Shown here: one piece after another, positions 53,422 through 62,092 of the stretch
Position numbering within the stretch: position 1 is the first letter of the stretch
How the letters are laid out: the number at the start of each line of letters is the position of its first letter
Assembly: GCF_002285795.1 (NCBI RefSeq)
Contig: NZ_CP022961.1
Location: 2,232,001-2,296,000 of the forward strand
DNA: 64,000 nucleotides
Reading direction: 5' to 3'
Source: Plantactinospora sp. KBS50
GTDB taxonomy: Bacteria > Actinomycetota > Actinomycetes > Mycobacteriales > Micromonosporaceae
The notes under the pieces: model-generated
Database searches by the model: none
What the model was told of the DNA's origin: nothing
The model's input: only the letters and a program-made list of their open reading frames with translations
Program-made: the position numbers and the translations under genes

Positions 53422-55022
53422 ATGGACGGTACCTGGCAGGTGTCCGGGTACACGCATGTGCGTGAACTCGGATCCGGGGCCTCCGGTCAGGTCGTCCTCG
53501 CCGTACACGACGCCACCGGCACCTCGGTGGCGATCAAGTACCTGACCCCGCGACTGGGCCGGGCCGAGGAGTTCCTCCGCCGGTTCCGGGACGAGGCCCG
53601 GACGCTCGGCGAGGTGGACAACCCGCACATCGCCCGGCTGTACGAGTACGTCGAGTCGCCCGGCGGGGCGGCCATCGTGATGGAACTGGTGAACGGCGTC
53701 TCGCTGCGCCAGGTGCTGCGCGCGCACGGGCCCACCGAGCCGGAGTCGGCGCTCTGCGTGCTCAAGGGATCGCTGCTCGGCCTCGCCGCCGCACACGAGC
53801 GCGGGGTGGTGCACCGGGACTACAAGCCGGAGAACGTGCTGGTCACCGCCGAGGGGAGAGCAAGCTCGCCGACTTCGGCATCGCCCTGCCGGCGGGCGAG
53901 GGATCGGGCGGGCTGGTCACCGGGACGCCCCGGTACATGGCGCCCGAGCAGTGGACCGGCGCCCCGGCGAGCCCCGCCTGCGACATCTACGCCGCCACCG
54001 CCACCTTCTACGAGTGCCTGACCGGCCATCCGCCGTACGAGGGTCAGGGCATCCTCGAACTGCGCGAACAGCACACCAACTCGCCGGTACCGGCCGACCC
54101 GGCGCTCGGCCCGGCCGACGAGCTGGTCCGGCAGGGGCTGGCCAAGCGGCCGACGGACCGGCCGCAGCCCGCGGGTATGTTCGTCGCGCTGCTCGACGAG
54201 GTCGCCGGTGCGGCGTACGGGCCGGAGTGGGAGGAGCGCGGCTGGCGGAAGCTGGCCGAACGGGTGGCGCTGCTGGCCGCCCTCTTCCCCTTCGCCGACC
54301 AGGCCGGCGGCGGGATGGCGCTGGCCAGCTCCAGCTTCGGGGCCGGCCGGGGCTGGCTCGGCGGCCTGCGCCGGCGCGGCCGGCGGGTGGCCGTGATCGC
54401 CGGGGTGGCGGCCCTGCTGCTGGCCGGCGGCGGGTACGTGGCCCGGCAGGCCAGCCCCGCCGCGCTGGTCGACGGCGCCTCGGTCACCGCCAGCACCGCG
54501 ATCACCGATCCGGCCGCGACGCCGACCGGGACGCCGACACCGGCCGAAACGTCGGCCTCGCCGAGCCCCAGCCCGACGGCGGTCCGGACCACCCGGCCAC
54601 CGGTCCGGACCCGCACCCCCAGCGCCAGCCCCAGCCCGTCCACCTCCACCAGCCCGCCGGCCCCGCCGGACAGCGTCGCACCGGTGACCGGAAACGTGTC
54701 GGTCGAGCCCGGGACCCTGGACCCGAGGGGCTGCCCGTACGGCGCTCGCTCGGCCACCGTCCGGGCCAACGCATCGGACGACAACACGCCCGGTGGGCAG
54801 CTGCGGGTGTTCTTCGAGTACGGGCTGAACGGGCAGATCGGCAGCGTCCAGATGGCCTACGCCGGGCGGGACCTCTTCACCGGTGTGCTGGGCGATCTGC
54901 CGGCGCCGCAGAAGACCGTGCGCATCCCGATCCGGGTGATCGCGCAGGACGCCGCGGGCAACGATTCCGCAGCGTCCAAGACGGTGTTCGTGACCCTGCT
55001 GTCGTACTGCACCCCGGGTTAG
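53422..55022 (+). CDS. Ser/Thr protein kinase, frameshifted in activation region
   Basis: ATG 53422 has GGAGG upstream. First segment: ELGSGASGQVVLAVHD glycine loop, VAIKYL Lys, and RGVVHRDYKPENVLVTAEG. The frame then breaks at the G4 run 53853-53856; adding one G continues ESKLADFGIALPAGEGSGGL with DFG, then GTPRYMAPEQWTG and the C lobe. After the kinase comes a TM at about 331-350 (VAVIAGVAALLLAGGGYVA), a Pro/Thr/Ser-rich linker, and an Ig-like outer domain with a Cys pair (DPRGCPYGARSAT ... LLSYC). About 533 residues when joined. All catalytic residues survive the repair. Followed after seven bases by a pseudokinase-like gene. Confidence 0.87.
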
Positions 55023-55029
55023 GTGGATC

Positions 55030-56567
55030 ATGAACCCCGTGACCGGACCGACCCTGGCCGAGGTGGTGGCCGCCGGCGTGAGCTTCGACGCCGCGGCGAC
55101 CGCGACCGTGGCCGACGACCTGGCCCGGATACTCGCCGCGCGGCACGCCGCCCGCCGGCCGCACGGCGCGCTCTCCGCCGCCACCGTGCGGCTCGTGGAC
55201 GACGGCACGGTGGTGCTGGTCGAGCGGTCCGATGCGGCCACACTGGAGCCCGGCACCGGGTACACGGCGGACCGGAGCGACTGGGCCGAGCTGGTCCGTG
55301 ACCTGGTGCACCGGTCCGGGCCGGTGGGCACCACCGGCGCGCTGCTGCTGGGTTGCGTGGCGATCGGCGAGCGCGACCTGGCCGAGGCCCGGCAGACGCT
55401 CGCGGCGGCGGCCCCGGGACTGGGACTGCGGTTGCCGGCCCGGGCCACCCTGGCGACCGTCCTGGAGACGTACCAGCAGATGGCCCGTGCCGGGACGGTG
55501 GCGCTGGACGGCGGCGCCACGGTGGCCGCGCCGACGGAGTTGCTGAGCGGCGCCGGCGCGCCGACGGAAGCCGCGCCGACCATGGCGGTACCGGCGCAGG
55601 CCGGGCCGGGGCAGACCTGGGTCCTGCCGGTGGAGCCGGCGCCGACCATGGTTGCGCCGACGGAGTTGCTGAGCGGCGCTGGCGCGCCGACGGAGTTGCT
55701 GGGCGGCGCTGGCGCGCCGACGGAGTTGCTGGACGGCGCTGGCGCGCCGACGGAAGCCGGTCCGACGTGGATGCCCTCGGGCGAGGCGCAGTGGACCGAG
55801 GCCGAGCCGTCCGAGTTCACACCCACGGTGACGCTGCCGGCCGCGGGCGCGCCCCCGACCGGTCCGGCCGGCCCCTGGGTCCCGCCCGCCGGCCAGGCCG
55901 ACCGCTGGGCCGGGTCGACGGAGACGGCCGCGGCATCCGCGGCCGACCCGTGGGGCGGGGGACCGGCCGGGCGCAGGCGCCGAGCGGCCACGGCCACGGC
56001 CACGGCCACGGCCACGGCAACGGCCACGGCAACGGCGCGTCCGCGCCCCAGGCCGACCCGCCGGCGCCGGCGGGTCAGGAGATCCGGTTCGGGCCGGGGG
56101 TACCCGCGGCGCCCGTGCCGGGATGGCGGAAACCGGAGGCGCCCGTGCGGCGCCGCCGGTCGCCGGTGCGTACGGCCGCCTCGGCGCTGTCCACGCTGCT
56201 CACCATCGTGGTGCTCGCGCTCGTCGGGCTGTACATCTGGCAGCGGCTCCAGCCGATCGAGGTGGTGTCCGCGACGGTCGCCGTGCCGGAACCGCCCGGG
56301 AGCCGGTGCAACACCGTGGTCGACGTGGTGGCCACGGTCCGGACCAACGGCAACGCCGGAGCCCTGAGCTACCAGTGGCTGCGGTCCGGAGCCGAGCCGA
56401 CCGCGGTGCTCACCGAGCACATCGGCCGGGGACAGCGGACCGCAACGCTGCGTCTGCGCTGGTCGTTCGAGGGCGTCGGCACCACCATCGAGACGGCCAC
56501 GCTGAACATCACCGATCCCACCCCGATCCAGGCGTCGACCACCTTCCGGTACGCCTGCCCGGCCTGA
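55030..56567 (+). CDS. Probable pseudokinase with repeats, TM helix and outer domain, frameshifted
   Basis: ATG 55030. Residues 1-130 mimic the C lobe of a Ser/Thr kinase without its catalysis: VADDLARILAARHAARRPHGALSAATVRLVDDGTVVLVERS aligns with the usual 'LHAARHAAGVVHRDLKP..VLV..DG.VKLVDFG', with HRD changed to HGA and DFG to VER. Then come decapeptide repeats APTELLSGAG, an EFTPTVTLP stretch, and, after a frame break in the G5 run at 55957-55961, a HGHGHGHGNGHGNG tract, a TM near residue 395 (LLTIVVLALVGLYIW) and an Ig-like end with two Cys. About 512 residues joined. Likely regulates or partners the kinase just upstream. Binding of metal by the HG tract is a guess. Confidence 0.75.
55528..55758 (+). 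repeat. 30-bp coding repeats (APTELLSGAG)
   Basis: One unit plus a half unit at 55528-55572, and three units plus a half unit at 55654-55758, of GCGCCGACGGAGTTGCTGAG-type sequence. In frame; the repeat block itself seems duplicated. Confidence 0.85.
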
Positions 56568-56642
56568 TACCGCACCGGCGGGTCGTGGTCGGTGCCGTAG
56601 GTGATCCGGGAACACCGCGCGAGAACCGAACACATTTTTGCA

Positions 56643-56726
56643 GCTATACCTGAGAGTCATAAAAATGACTCTCAGGTATAGCTAGCAAAAGTTCTGTCGC
56701 GCTCAGCGAGGTCACCGTGCGTGACG
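56643..56726 (+). repeat. Two-hairpin repeat element, copy B
   Basis: Perfect 18-base arms GCTATACCTGAGAGTCAT / ATGACTCTCAGGTATAGC around AAAA, then a 13-base spacer, GTCGCGCTCAGCGAGG, and GTCAC-CGTGC-GTGAC. Same orientation and length as copy A at 9376-9460. It lies between two same-strand genes, 76 bases after the pseudokinase stop and 108 bases before the methyltransferase start. Confidence 0.85.
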
Positions 56727-56833
56727 ATCCGGCTGGACGTGGATCGCTCGGCGGGCAGTGCGGCGGTCCCGATATGTGGTAAGAGGCGTCCGGAATATGG
56801 ACTCGGCGCGGATCGGGTCCCTAGATTGCGGTC

Positions 56834-57640
56834 ATGGTCCGGTACACGCATGGGCACCACGAGACGGTGCTGCGCTCGCACCGCTGGCGTACCGCCGAGA
56901 ACTCGGCCGGCTACCTGCTGCCGCTGCTGCACCCGGGGCTGCGGGTGCTGGACGTCGGCTGCGGACCCGGCACCATCACGGCCGACCTGGCCGGCCTGGT
57001 CGCGGACCCGGCGGGCCGGGGCCGGGTCACCGCGCTGGAGCGTACGCCCGAAGCCCTCGCCCTGGGCCGCGCGGAGATCCTGTCCCGGGGCCGCGACAAC
57101 GTCGACTTCGTGGTGGCCGACGCGCACACGCTGCCGTTCCCGGACGACCGGTTCGACGTGGTGCACGCGCACCAGGTGCTCCAGCATGTCGCCGACCCGG
57201 TGCGGATGCTGGCCGAGCTGCGCCGGGTGTGCCGGCCGGGCGGCCACGTCGCGGTGCGGGACAGCGACTACGCGGCGTTCACCTGGTATCCCCGGCTGCC
57301 GGAGCTGGACGAGTGGCTGGCGCTGTACCAGCGGCTGGCCCGGGCCAACGGTGGCGAGCCGGACGCCGGACGCCGGCTGCTCTCCTGGGCGCGCCGGGCC
57401 GGCTTCACCGAGGTGACCGCGTCCTCCAGCACCTGGTGCTTCGCGGACCCGGCCGAGCGGGACTGGTGGGGCGGGATGTGGGCCGACCGCGTCGTGCAGT
57501 CCGCCCTGGCCGACCAGGCCAGGGCGGCCGGCGTACCCGAGCGGGAACTGCGGCGCATCGCGGCCGGCTGGCGGGCCTGGTCGGCCAGCGGGGACGGCTG
57601 GCTGTCGGTGCTGCACGGCGAGGTGCTGGCCAGACCGTGA
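56834..57640 (+). CDS. Class I SAM-dependent methyltransferase (UbiE/Methyltransf_11 type)
   Basis: 268 residues from ATG 56834. The SAM fold is complete: LRVLDVGCGPGTITADLAGLV near residue 38, VTALERTPEALALGRAE, NVDFVVADAHTLPFPDDRFDVVHAHQVLQHVADP, and MLAELRRVCRPGGHVAVRDSD. The C-terminal cap has WWGGMWADRVVQSALADQA. The long HXVLQH motif is of the 'ubiquinone/menaquinone-like' methyltransferase type, but the real substrate is not apparent. Stands alone, with the two-hairpin repeat 108 bases upstream. Confidence 0.9.
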   Translation: MVRYTHGHHETVLRSHRWRTAENSAGYLLPLLHPGLRVLDVGCGPGTITADLAGLVADPAGRGRVTALERTPEALALGRAEILSRGRDNVDFVVADAHTLPFPDDRFDVVHAHQVLQHVADPVRMLAELRRVCRPGGHVAVRDSDYAAFTWYPRLPELDEWLALYQRLARANGGEPDAGRRLLSWARRAGFTEVTASSSTWCFADPAERDWWGGMWADRVVQSALADQARAAGVPERELRRIAAGWRAWSASGDGWLSVLHGEVLARP

Positions 57641-57653
57641 CGGCCCGACCGGC

Positions 57654-58157
57654 TCAGTCGTCCTTCTCCTCGCGCTCCTTCTCGGCGCGCGACTGGGCGA
57701 GGTCCATGGCCAGCACCGCGGCCAGGATGAGCAGGTGGTCCTCGCCCTCGGCGACATCGACCGCGTACGTGTCGCGGAAGGTGAACCAGCGCTTGGACAC
57801 GGTGGACACGGTCCGGCCGCCGCGTTCCACGGTGTACTCGTGGTCCAGCAGGTCACCCCGCATCTCCAGGTCGTCCGGGCCGGGTACGTCGATGGTGTAC
57901 CGGTCCCGGAACGGGGTGATCAGCTTCTTGCGTACGTCCGCGGCCTTCTCGCCGCCGATGCTGATCGCGTAGGTGCGGCGCAGCGCCACCAGCCGGCGGT
58001 GCACCGAGGCGACCTCCCGGCCGTGCGGATCCTCGATGACCAGCCGGTCGCGCAGGGTCAGCACCTTTCCGTCCACGTGGTACACCCGCTGGCCGGAATC
58101 GTCGGTGATGTCGAAGTCGTTGCCCAGGTCGAAGATTCGTTCGCGGATGAGATACAT
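57654..58157 (-). CDS. LURP-one-related (LOR/phospholipid scramblase-like) protein
   Basis: 167 residues from ATG 58157. Beta-barrel LOR family: MYLIRERIFDLGNDFDITDD, HVDGKVLTLRDRLVIEDPHG, VASVHRRLVALRRTYAISIGG, KLITPFRDRYTIDVPGPDDLEMRGDLLDHEY, FTFRDTYAVDVAEGEDHLLILAAVLAMD. The fold binds lipid or DNA in plant and animal relatives; bacterial function unknown. Convergent with the methyltransferase, 14 bases apart. Confidence 0.88.
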   Translation of the reverse strand: MYLIRERIFDLGNDFDITDDSGQRVYHVDGKVLTLRDRLVIEDPHGREVASVHRRLVALRRTYAISIGGEKAADVRKKLITPFRDRYTIDVPGPDDLEMRGDLLDHEYTVERGGRTVSTVSKRWFTFRDTYAVDVAEGEDHLLILAAVLAMDLAQSRAEKEREEKDD

Positions 58158-58222
58158 CGTCCGATCCTGTCAGCCCGGTTGAGGTTCCGCTCGGCTCGCG
58201 TGTCCCGCCCGCGCCGCGGGCG

Positions 58223-58534
58223 CTACCGGGATGCGTCGTCCCGGTCGGCCAGGGGGGTGCGGGTCAGCGCGTTGGCCAGGCCCACCCCGACGACCGCGAA
58301 GCCGACCTGGATGCCCAGCGGCACCCAGTCCCAGCGCAGCCGCCACCAGCTGGCCGGGTGGTCGTCGTCGAGGCCGTAGCGGTGCGCCACGTACGAGCCG
58401 AGCAGCGCCGCCCCGATGCCGATCAGCAGGGTGAGGATGGCGCCGATGCGTTGCCGTCCGGGCAGTATCAGCCGGCCGAGTACGCCGATGACGGCCCCGA
58501 CGAGCACCGCGCTGAGGTAGCCGGTTATCTCCAC
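58223..58534 (-). CDS. GlsB/YeaQ/YmgE-family stress membrane protein
   Basis: 103 residues from GTG 58534 (VEITGYLSAVLVGAVIGVLG), preceded by AAGGGAACG. Three TM helices; LSAVLVGAVIGVLGRLILPGRQRIGAILTLLIGIGAALLGSYVA is the transglycosylase-associated family core, followed by a basic-to-acidic TM3. Small inner-membrane protein of the GlsB type, stress-linked; function unknown. The preceding in-frame ATG at 58585 would add an unlikely hydrophilic start. Confidence 0.83.
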   Translation of the reverse strand: MEITGYLSAVLVGAVIGVLGRLILPGRQRIGAILTLLIGIGAALLGSYVAHRYGLDDDHPASWWRLRWDWVPLGIQVGFAVVGVGLANALTRTPLADRDDASR

Positions 58535-58591
58535 GTCCGTTCCCTTCGCTCGCGCTGGCCTCCAAGCATGCCCCGTCGAGTCCAACTCGGC

Positions 58592-59674
58592 TCAACTCGC
58601 GGGCGTGCGGTGCGCGGGCGCGGGCGCGGTGCTGGTCCGAATCACCAGCTCGGTGGGGAGGGTGACCTGCCGTGGCTGCTCGGGGGTGCCCGAGCGGGCG
58701 GCCTCGATGGCGGTGGTGAGGGCCGCGGCGGCGGCCCGCCCCTTCGCCTCCAGGTCCTGCCGCACGGTGGTCAGGGCGGGCCGCATCCGGTGGGCCAGCG
58801 GGTTGTCGTCGAAGCCGACCACGGACAGGTCGTCGGGCACCCGCAGGCCCAGGTCCTCGGCCACGTGCACGACGCCCTGGGCGATGGCGTCGGAGAAGCA
58901 GAGCACCGCGGTCGGCCGGTCCGGCCGGTCCAGCAGCACCCGGGCGGCGCCGTACGCCTCGTCGACCCGGCAGTGCCGTTGGCGGACCAGGCGGGGGCGC
59001 ACGCCCGCGGCGGCGAGCGCGTCGCGCCACCCGAGCAGGCGCTGGCTGGACACGTGGGCGTCGCCGGCCGGAATGTCGGCGTCGTCGACGAGGACGCCGT
59101 GCGGTCCGGCGAGGCTCAGCGTGATGATGCCCACGTCCCGGTGGCCGAGGTCGAGCAGGTGCTGGGCGGCCTCCCTGGCGCCCGACCGGTCCTCGACGTT
59201 GACGCTGGCCACCCCGGTGGTGGGGACCTGGTCCACGTAGACCAGCGGGATCCGCCGCCGCCGGAGCACGTCGAGCGCGGGCAGTTCGGGGTTGCACGAG
59301 TAGACAAGGGCACCGTCCATGGCGACGTCCCGGGCCGGCGTGACGTCCTCCCGGCTCACCTCGGGCAGCAGGGTCAGCGCCAGTCCGGTGGGGGCGAGTT
59401 CGTCGACGATCGCGCCGAGGAAGTTCGTGGCCACCTCGTCGGTGAAGGCGTACCGCAGGTCTCCGGTGAGCAGCACCCCGACGGTGCCGGTGCTGCCGCG
59501 GGCCAGGGCGCGGGCGGCGGCGTCCGGGCCGCCGTAGCCGAGTTCGGCCGCGGCGGCCAGGATCCGTTGGCGCAGGCCGGTGGAGAGCTGGTCCGGCTTG
59601 GAGAACGCGTTGGACACCGTCATGCGGCTGACCCCGACATGGTCGGCGATCGTCTGCAATGTCACCCGGCCCAC
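58592..59674 (-). CDS. LacI-family transcriptional regulator
   Basis: 360 residues from GTG 59674. HTH: VTLQTIADHVGVSRMTVSNAFSKPDQLS then LRQRILAAAAELGYGGPD. The periplasmic-binding-like domain contains VGVLLTGDLRYAFTDEVATNFLGAI, DGALVYSCNPELPAL, HLLDLGHRDVGIITL, SDAIAQGVVHVAEDLG, LSVVGFDDNPLAHRMRP and LTTVRQDLEAKGRAAA. It senses a sugar or nucleoside. Target genes are not obvious; the acetylxylan esterase at 62210 or more distant glycosidases are candidates. Confidence 0.9.
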   Translation of the reverse strand: MGRVTLQTIADHVGVSRMTVSNAFSKPDQLSTGLRQRILAAAAELGYGGPDAAARALARGSTGTVGVLLTGDLRYAFTDEVATNFLGAIVDELAPTGLALTLLPEVSREDVTPARDVAMDGALVYSCNPELPALDVLRRRRIPLVYVDQVPTTGVASVNVEDRSGAREAAQHLLDLGHRDVGIITLSLAGPHGVLVDDADIPAGDAHVSSQRLLGWRDALAAAGVRPRLVRQRHCRVDEAYGAARVLLDRPDRPTAVLCFSDAIAQGVVHVAEDLGLRVPDDLSVVGFDDNPLAHRMRPALTTVRQDLEAKGRAAAAALTTAIEAARSGTPEQPRQVTLPTELVIRTSTAPAPAHRTPAS

Positions 59675-59717
59675 CGCATCACCCCACTCGCGTCCGTGCG
59701 GTTGACGCTACCGCGCC

Positions 59718-59924
59718 TCAGCGCGCGAGGGTGCACTCGGCCGGCTCGATCGCGCTGGCCGCACGGTGCAGGAACCCGGCGAGCGCCGTGCGTGCCCGCC
59801 TGGTCGGCTGCCGGCGGGCCGGCGGCGCGGCGTCCGGCCGGACCGGCGCGTGCGGCCGGGCGCTGTGCAGTTCGCGGGCGTTGGCCCGGGCCGACATGAT
59901 CATGGCGAGCGGTACGTCGTACAT
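59718..59924 (-). CDS. 68-residue hypothetical protein with strong RBS
   Basis: 68 codons from ATG 59924, preceded by GGGAGGAGAAGG. Begins MYDVPLAMIMSARANARELH and is Ala/Arg/Pro-rich, with no recognised domain. Its promoter appears to be the palindromic element at 59951. The strong ribosome site and divergent promoter argue that it is expressed. Possibly a small regulatory peptide. Confidence 0.55.
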   Translation of the reverse strand: MYDVPLAMIMSARANARELHSARPHAPVRPDAAPPARRQPTRRARTALAGFLHRAASAIEPAECTLAR

Positions 59925-59950
59925 CGGCCTTCTCCTCCCGTGACAATCTT

Positions 59951-59992
59951 GCTTGACCGGTACAGTAACCGAACTTTCTGTACCGGTCAAGC
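59951..59992. promoter_or_regulatory. Palindromic divergent promoter/operator
   Basis: Perfect 15-bp arms GCTTGACCGGTACAG and CTGTACCGGTCAAGC with a 12-base spacer. Each arm is a -35-like TTGACC, 17 bases from a -10-like hexamer on the far arm: TACTGT for the minus gene at 59924 and TTCTGT for the plus gene at 60042. So two face-to-face promoters lie inside one operator-like palindrome. Confidence 0.75.
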
Positions 59993-60041
59993 GACGCTGT
60001 GGCGGCGAGTGGCGACGGCCCGCCGTTGCTATGGTGCGGCG

Positions 60042-60692
60042 ATGGGATGGACATCCGGCGACACGGTCCTCTACCGCTACGGCCACCTGGGCGAGCCCAG
60101 GTTCGTCAACACCTGCCGGGTGCTGGCCGACGACGCCGACGGACTCGCGCTGTGGATCGCCCCGGGCTCGCCGCAGATCGAATCGGTGCTGCCCGACGGT
60201 CGCCACCTGCGGTCGCTGCCGCTGGCGCAGCGGTTCGAGGCGCAGCGGGTCCGCCGGCCGACCCGCTGGCGCGGGCCGGGCATCGTCCGGCTGGTGCCGC
60301 CGGACGCCGAGTGGTCGATCTGGTGGTTCTACGCCGCCGAGGGCGGGTTCGAGGGCTGGTACGGCAACCTCGAATCGCCGCAGGTGCGCTGGGAGGCCGA
60401 CGGGCTGCGCGGCGTCGACAGCGCCGACCGGGCGCTGGACGTGTGGATCCTGCCCGACGGCACCTCCAGTTGGAAGGACGAGGACGAGTTCGCGATCCTG
60501 ACCGGGCGGCCCGGGTGGTGGACCGCCGAGCAGGTGCCGGCCATCCGGGCCGCCGGCGAGCACCTCCGGCGGCTCGCCGCGGCCGGCGCGGCCCCGTTCG
60601 ACGGCCGCTTCACCGACTTCCGGCCCGACCCGTCCTGGCCCGCGCCGGTCCTGCCCGAGGGGTGGGACCGGCCGCACCTGGCGACCCCCTGA
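60042..60692 (+). CDS. DUF402-domain protein
   Basis: 216 residues from ATG 60042. The DUF402/FomD-like domain shows YRYGHLGEPRFVNTCRVLADD, LALWIAPGSPQIESVLPDGRHLRSLP, WRGPGIVRLVPPDAEWSIWWFY and FEGWYGNLESPQVRWEADGLRGVDSADRALDVWILPDGT with DEDEF for metal binding. Such proteins hydrolyse nucleoside diphosphates or handle CDP adducts (Ntdp/FomD). Expressed from the divergent palindromic promoter at 59951. Confidence 0.88.
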   Translation: MGWTSGDTVLYRYGHLGEPRFVNTCRVLADDADGLALWIAPGSPQIESVLPDGRHLRSLPLAQRFEAQRVRRPTRWRGPGIVRLVPPDAEWSIWWFYAAEGGFEGWYGNLESPQVRWEADGLRGVDSADRALDVWILPDGTSSWKDEDEFAILTGRPGWWTAEQVPAIRAAGEHLRRLAAAGAAPFDGRFTDFRPDPSWPAPVLPEGWDRPHLATP

Positions 60693-60701
60693 CCCCGACG
60701 G

Positions 60702-62042
60702 TCAGGACCGCCCGGTGCCGTCCAGGAAGGCGAGCGTCTCCGCCCAGCTCTGCACCTGCGCGGCGGCGTTGCCCGCGGGAGTGCCGCCCGGGTCCACCGG
60801 AAGGCGGCTGATCGGGTCGGTCACCGCCGCGGACCCGGGCAGGTAGGGCGAGGCTCCGGCGGCGTGCCCGGCCTCGGCGTAACTGAGCACCCGGTGCCGG
60901 GCGGTGACCCCCGCGCCGTCGAGCCGGAGCATGAGCTGCCCCGCCATCCGGGCCGAGTCCCAGACCCCGTCCGCCTCGCCGGCGATGGCCAGCACCGGCG
61001 CCGCCACCCGGTCCACCGGGATCGGCCCGGGCGGCACCGGGCGGCCCTGCCGGGTCCACGCGACGCCCGGCCCGGGGTTCCCGGGGTGCACGTCCGAACT
61101 GGGCGACCGCAGGATCACCCCGCGTACCAGGTCGGGATGGTCCTGCGCGGTCAGCAGCGCGGCCTCGGCGCCCCGGGACGCGCCGTCGATGACGATCCCG
61201 TCCGCCGCCACCGCCGGTTCCGCGGCCAGCCGCCGGGCCGCGGTGGCGAAGTACTCCAGCGGTACGTCCCGCAGCGTCGCCGGCAGCCCGCGCTCACCGA
61301 AGTAGGCCAGCGCGAGCGCCGGGTGGCCGTGCGAGGCCAGCAGCGCGGCGTCGTACTCCCGGGACCGCCCGCCCTCGGCGCCGCCGACCAGCAGCACCCC
61401 GCTATGCCGGGGCGAGCCGGCCGGCGGCAGGTACAGCTCGCCGGCCAGGCCGTCGGCGACCGGGTCGAGGGACCGCCGGGTCACGCCCTCGGCGAACCAC
61501 CGCCGGGTGACGGTACGCGTGGCGATCGTCCGCTCGCCGCTGCGGACCGCGAGCCGCAGCTGCACCCGCGCACGCGGCGGGTCGAACCGGGTGCCCTCGG
61601 GGTAGCCCGGAGCCGGGGTCATCGACCAGAGCAGCCCCATGCCGTCGACCCCGGCGTACGCGCCGGGGCAGGGCGCCCGGTGGTCGAGGTCCAGCAGGCC
61701 GGACCGGTCGGCCGAGTAGCTGCCGCCGGCCTGCCACTCGACGTTGCGGCCGTCGGTGATCCGTGCCTGAACGCTGACCCGTTGCGCGGGCCGCAGACCG
61801 GAGACCCGGATGTGCAGCGGCGTGTCCACCAGCGCCGCACCCGCGACCACCTCGATGGTCGCGCCGGCCGAGTCCAGCACCGGGCCGGCGGCCACCTGGA
61901 TGCTCGGGCCGCCCTCACGCGGCGCGGCGCACCCGCCGGCGGCGCCCAGACACCCCGCCACCAGCAGCACCGTCAGCGGCAGCACCGTCAGCGGCATCGC
62001 CAGCGGCGCCGCGAGCGCGGGCCGGGTGAGGCGCACCATCAT
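60702..62042 (-). CDS. Acyl-CoA thioesterase/BAAT-like lipoprotein hydrolase
   Basis: 446 residues from ATG 62042. Signal and lipobox LLVAGC near residue 31. The N-terminal half is an Ig-like thioesterase domain (TPLHIRVSGLRPAQRVSVQARITD, GLLWSMTP, VTRRWFAEGVTR). The C-terminal part is an alpha/beta-hydrolase of the BAAT_C type: GVLLVGGAEGGRSREYDAALLASHG, ALAYFGERGLPATLRDVPLEYF, the nucleophile elbow DGASRGAEAALLTA, LAIAGEADGVWDS with the Asp and SYAEAGHAAG with the His. BAAT relatives transfer acyl groups from CoA; the secreted actinobacterial version, anchored outside, has unknown substrate. Convergent with DUF402, ten bases apart. Confidence 0.85.
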   Translation of the reverse strand: MMVRLTRPALAAPLAMPLTVLPLTVLLVAGCLGAAGGCAAPREGGPSIQVAAGPVLDSAGATIEVVAGAALVDTPLHIRVSGLRPAQRVSVQARITDGRNVEWQAGGSYSADRSGLLDLDHRAPCPGAYAGVDGMGLLWSMTPAPGYPEGTRFDPPRARVQLRLAVRSGERTIATRTVTRRWFAEGVTRRSLDPVADGLAGELYLPPAGSPRHSGVLLVGGAEGGRSREYDAALLASHGHPALALAYFGERGLPATLRDVPLEYFATAARRLAAEPAVAADGIVIDGASRGAEAALLTAQDHPDLVRGVILRSPSSDVHPGNPGPGVAWTRQGRPVPPGPIPVDRVAAPVLAIAGEADGVWDSARMAGQLMLRLDGAGVTARHRVLSYAEAGHAAGASPYLPGSAAVTDPISRLPVDPGGTPAGNAAAQVQSWAETLAFLDGTGRS

Positions 62043-62092
62043 CCTCCCGACGCCGAGCCCGGCTGGCCCGGCCAGGTCGATGGTAGGAAGGG

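Noticed and set aside
53853-53856. Programmed ribosomal frameshifting as explanation for the kinase and other breaks
   Set aside because: No slippery heptamers or conserved downstream pseudoknots seen, and the same defect affects many unrelated genes, which fits base-calling error better.
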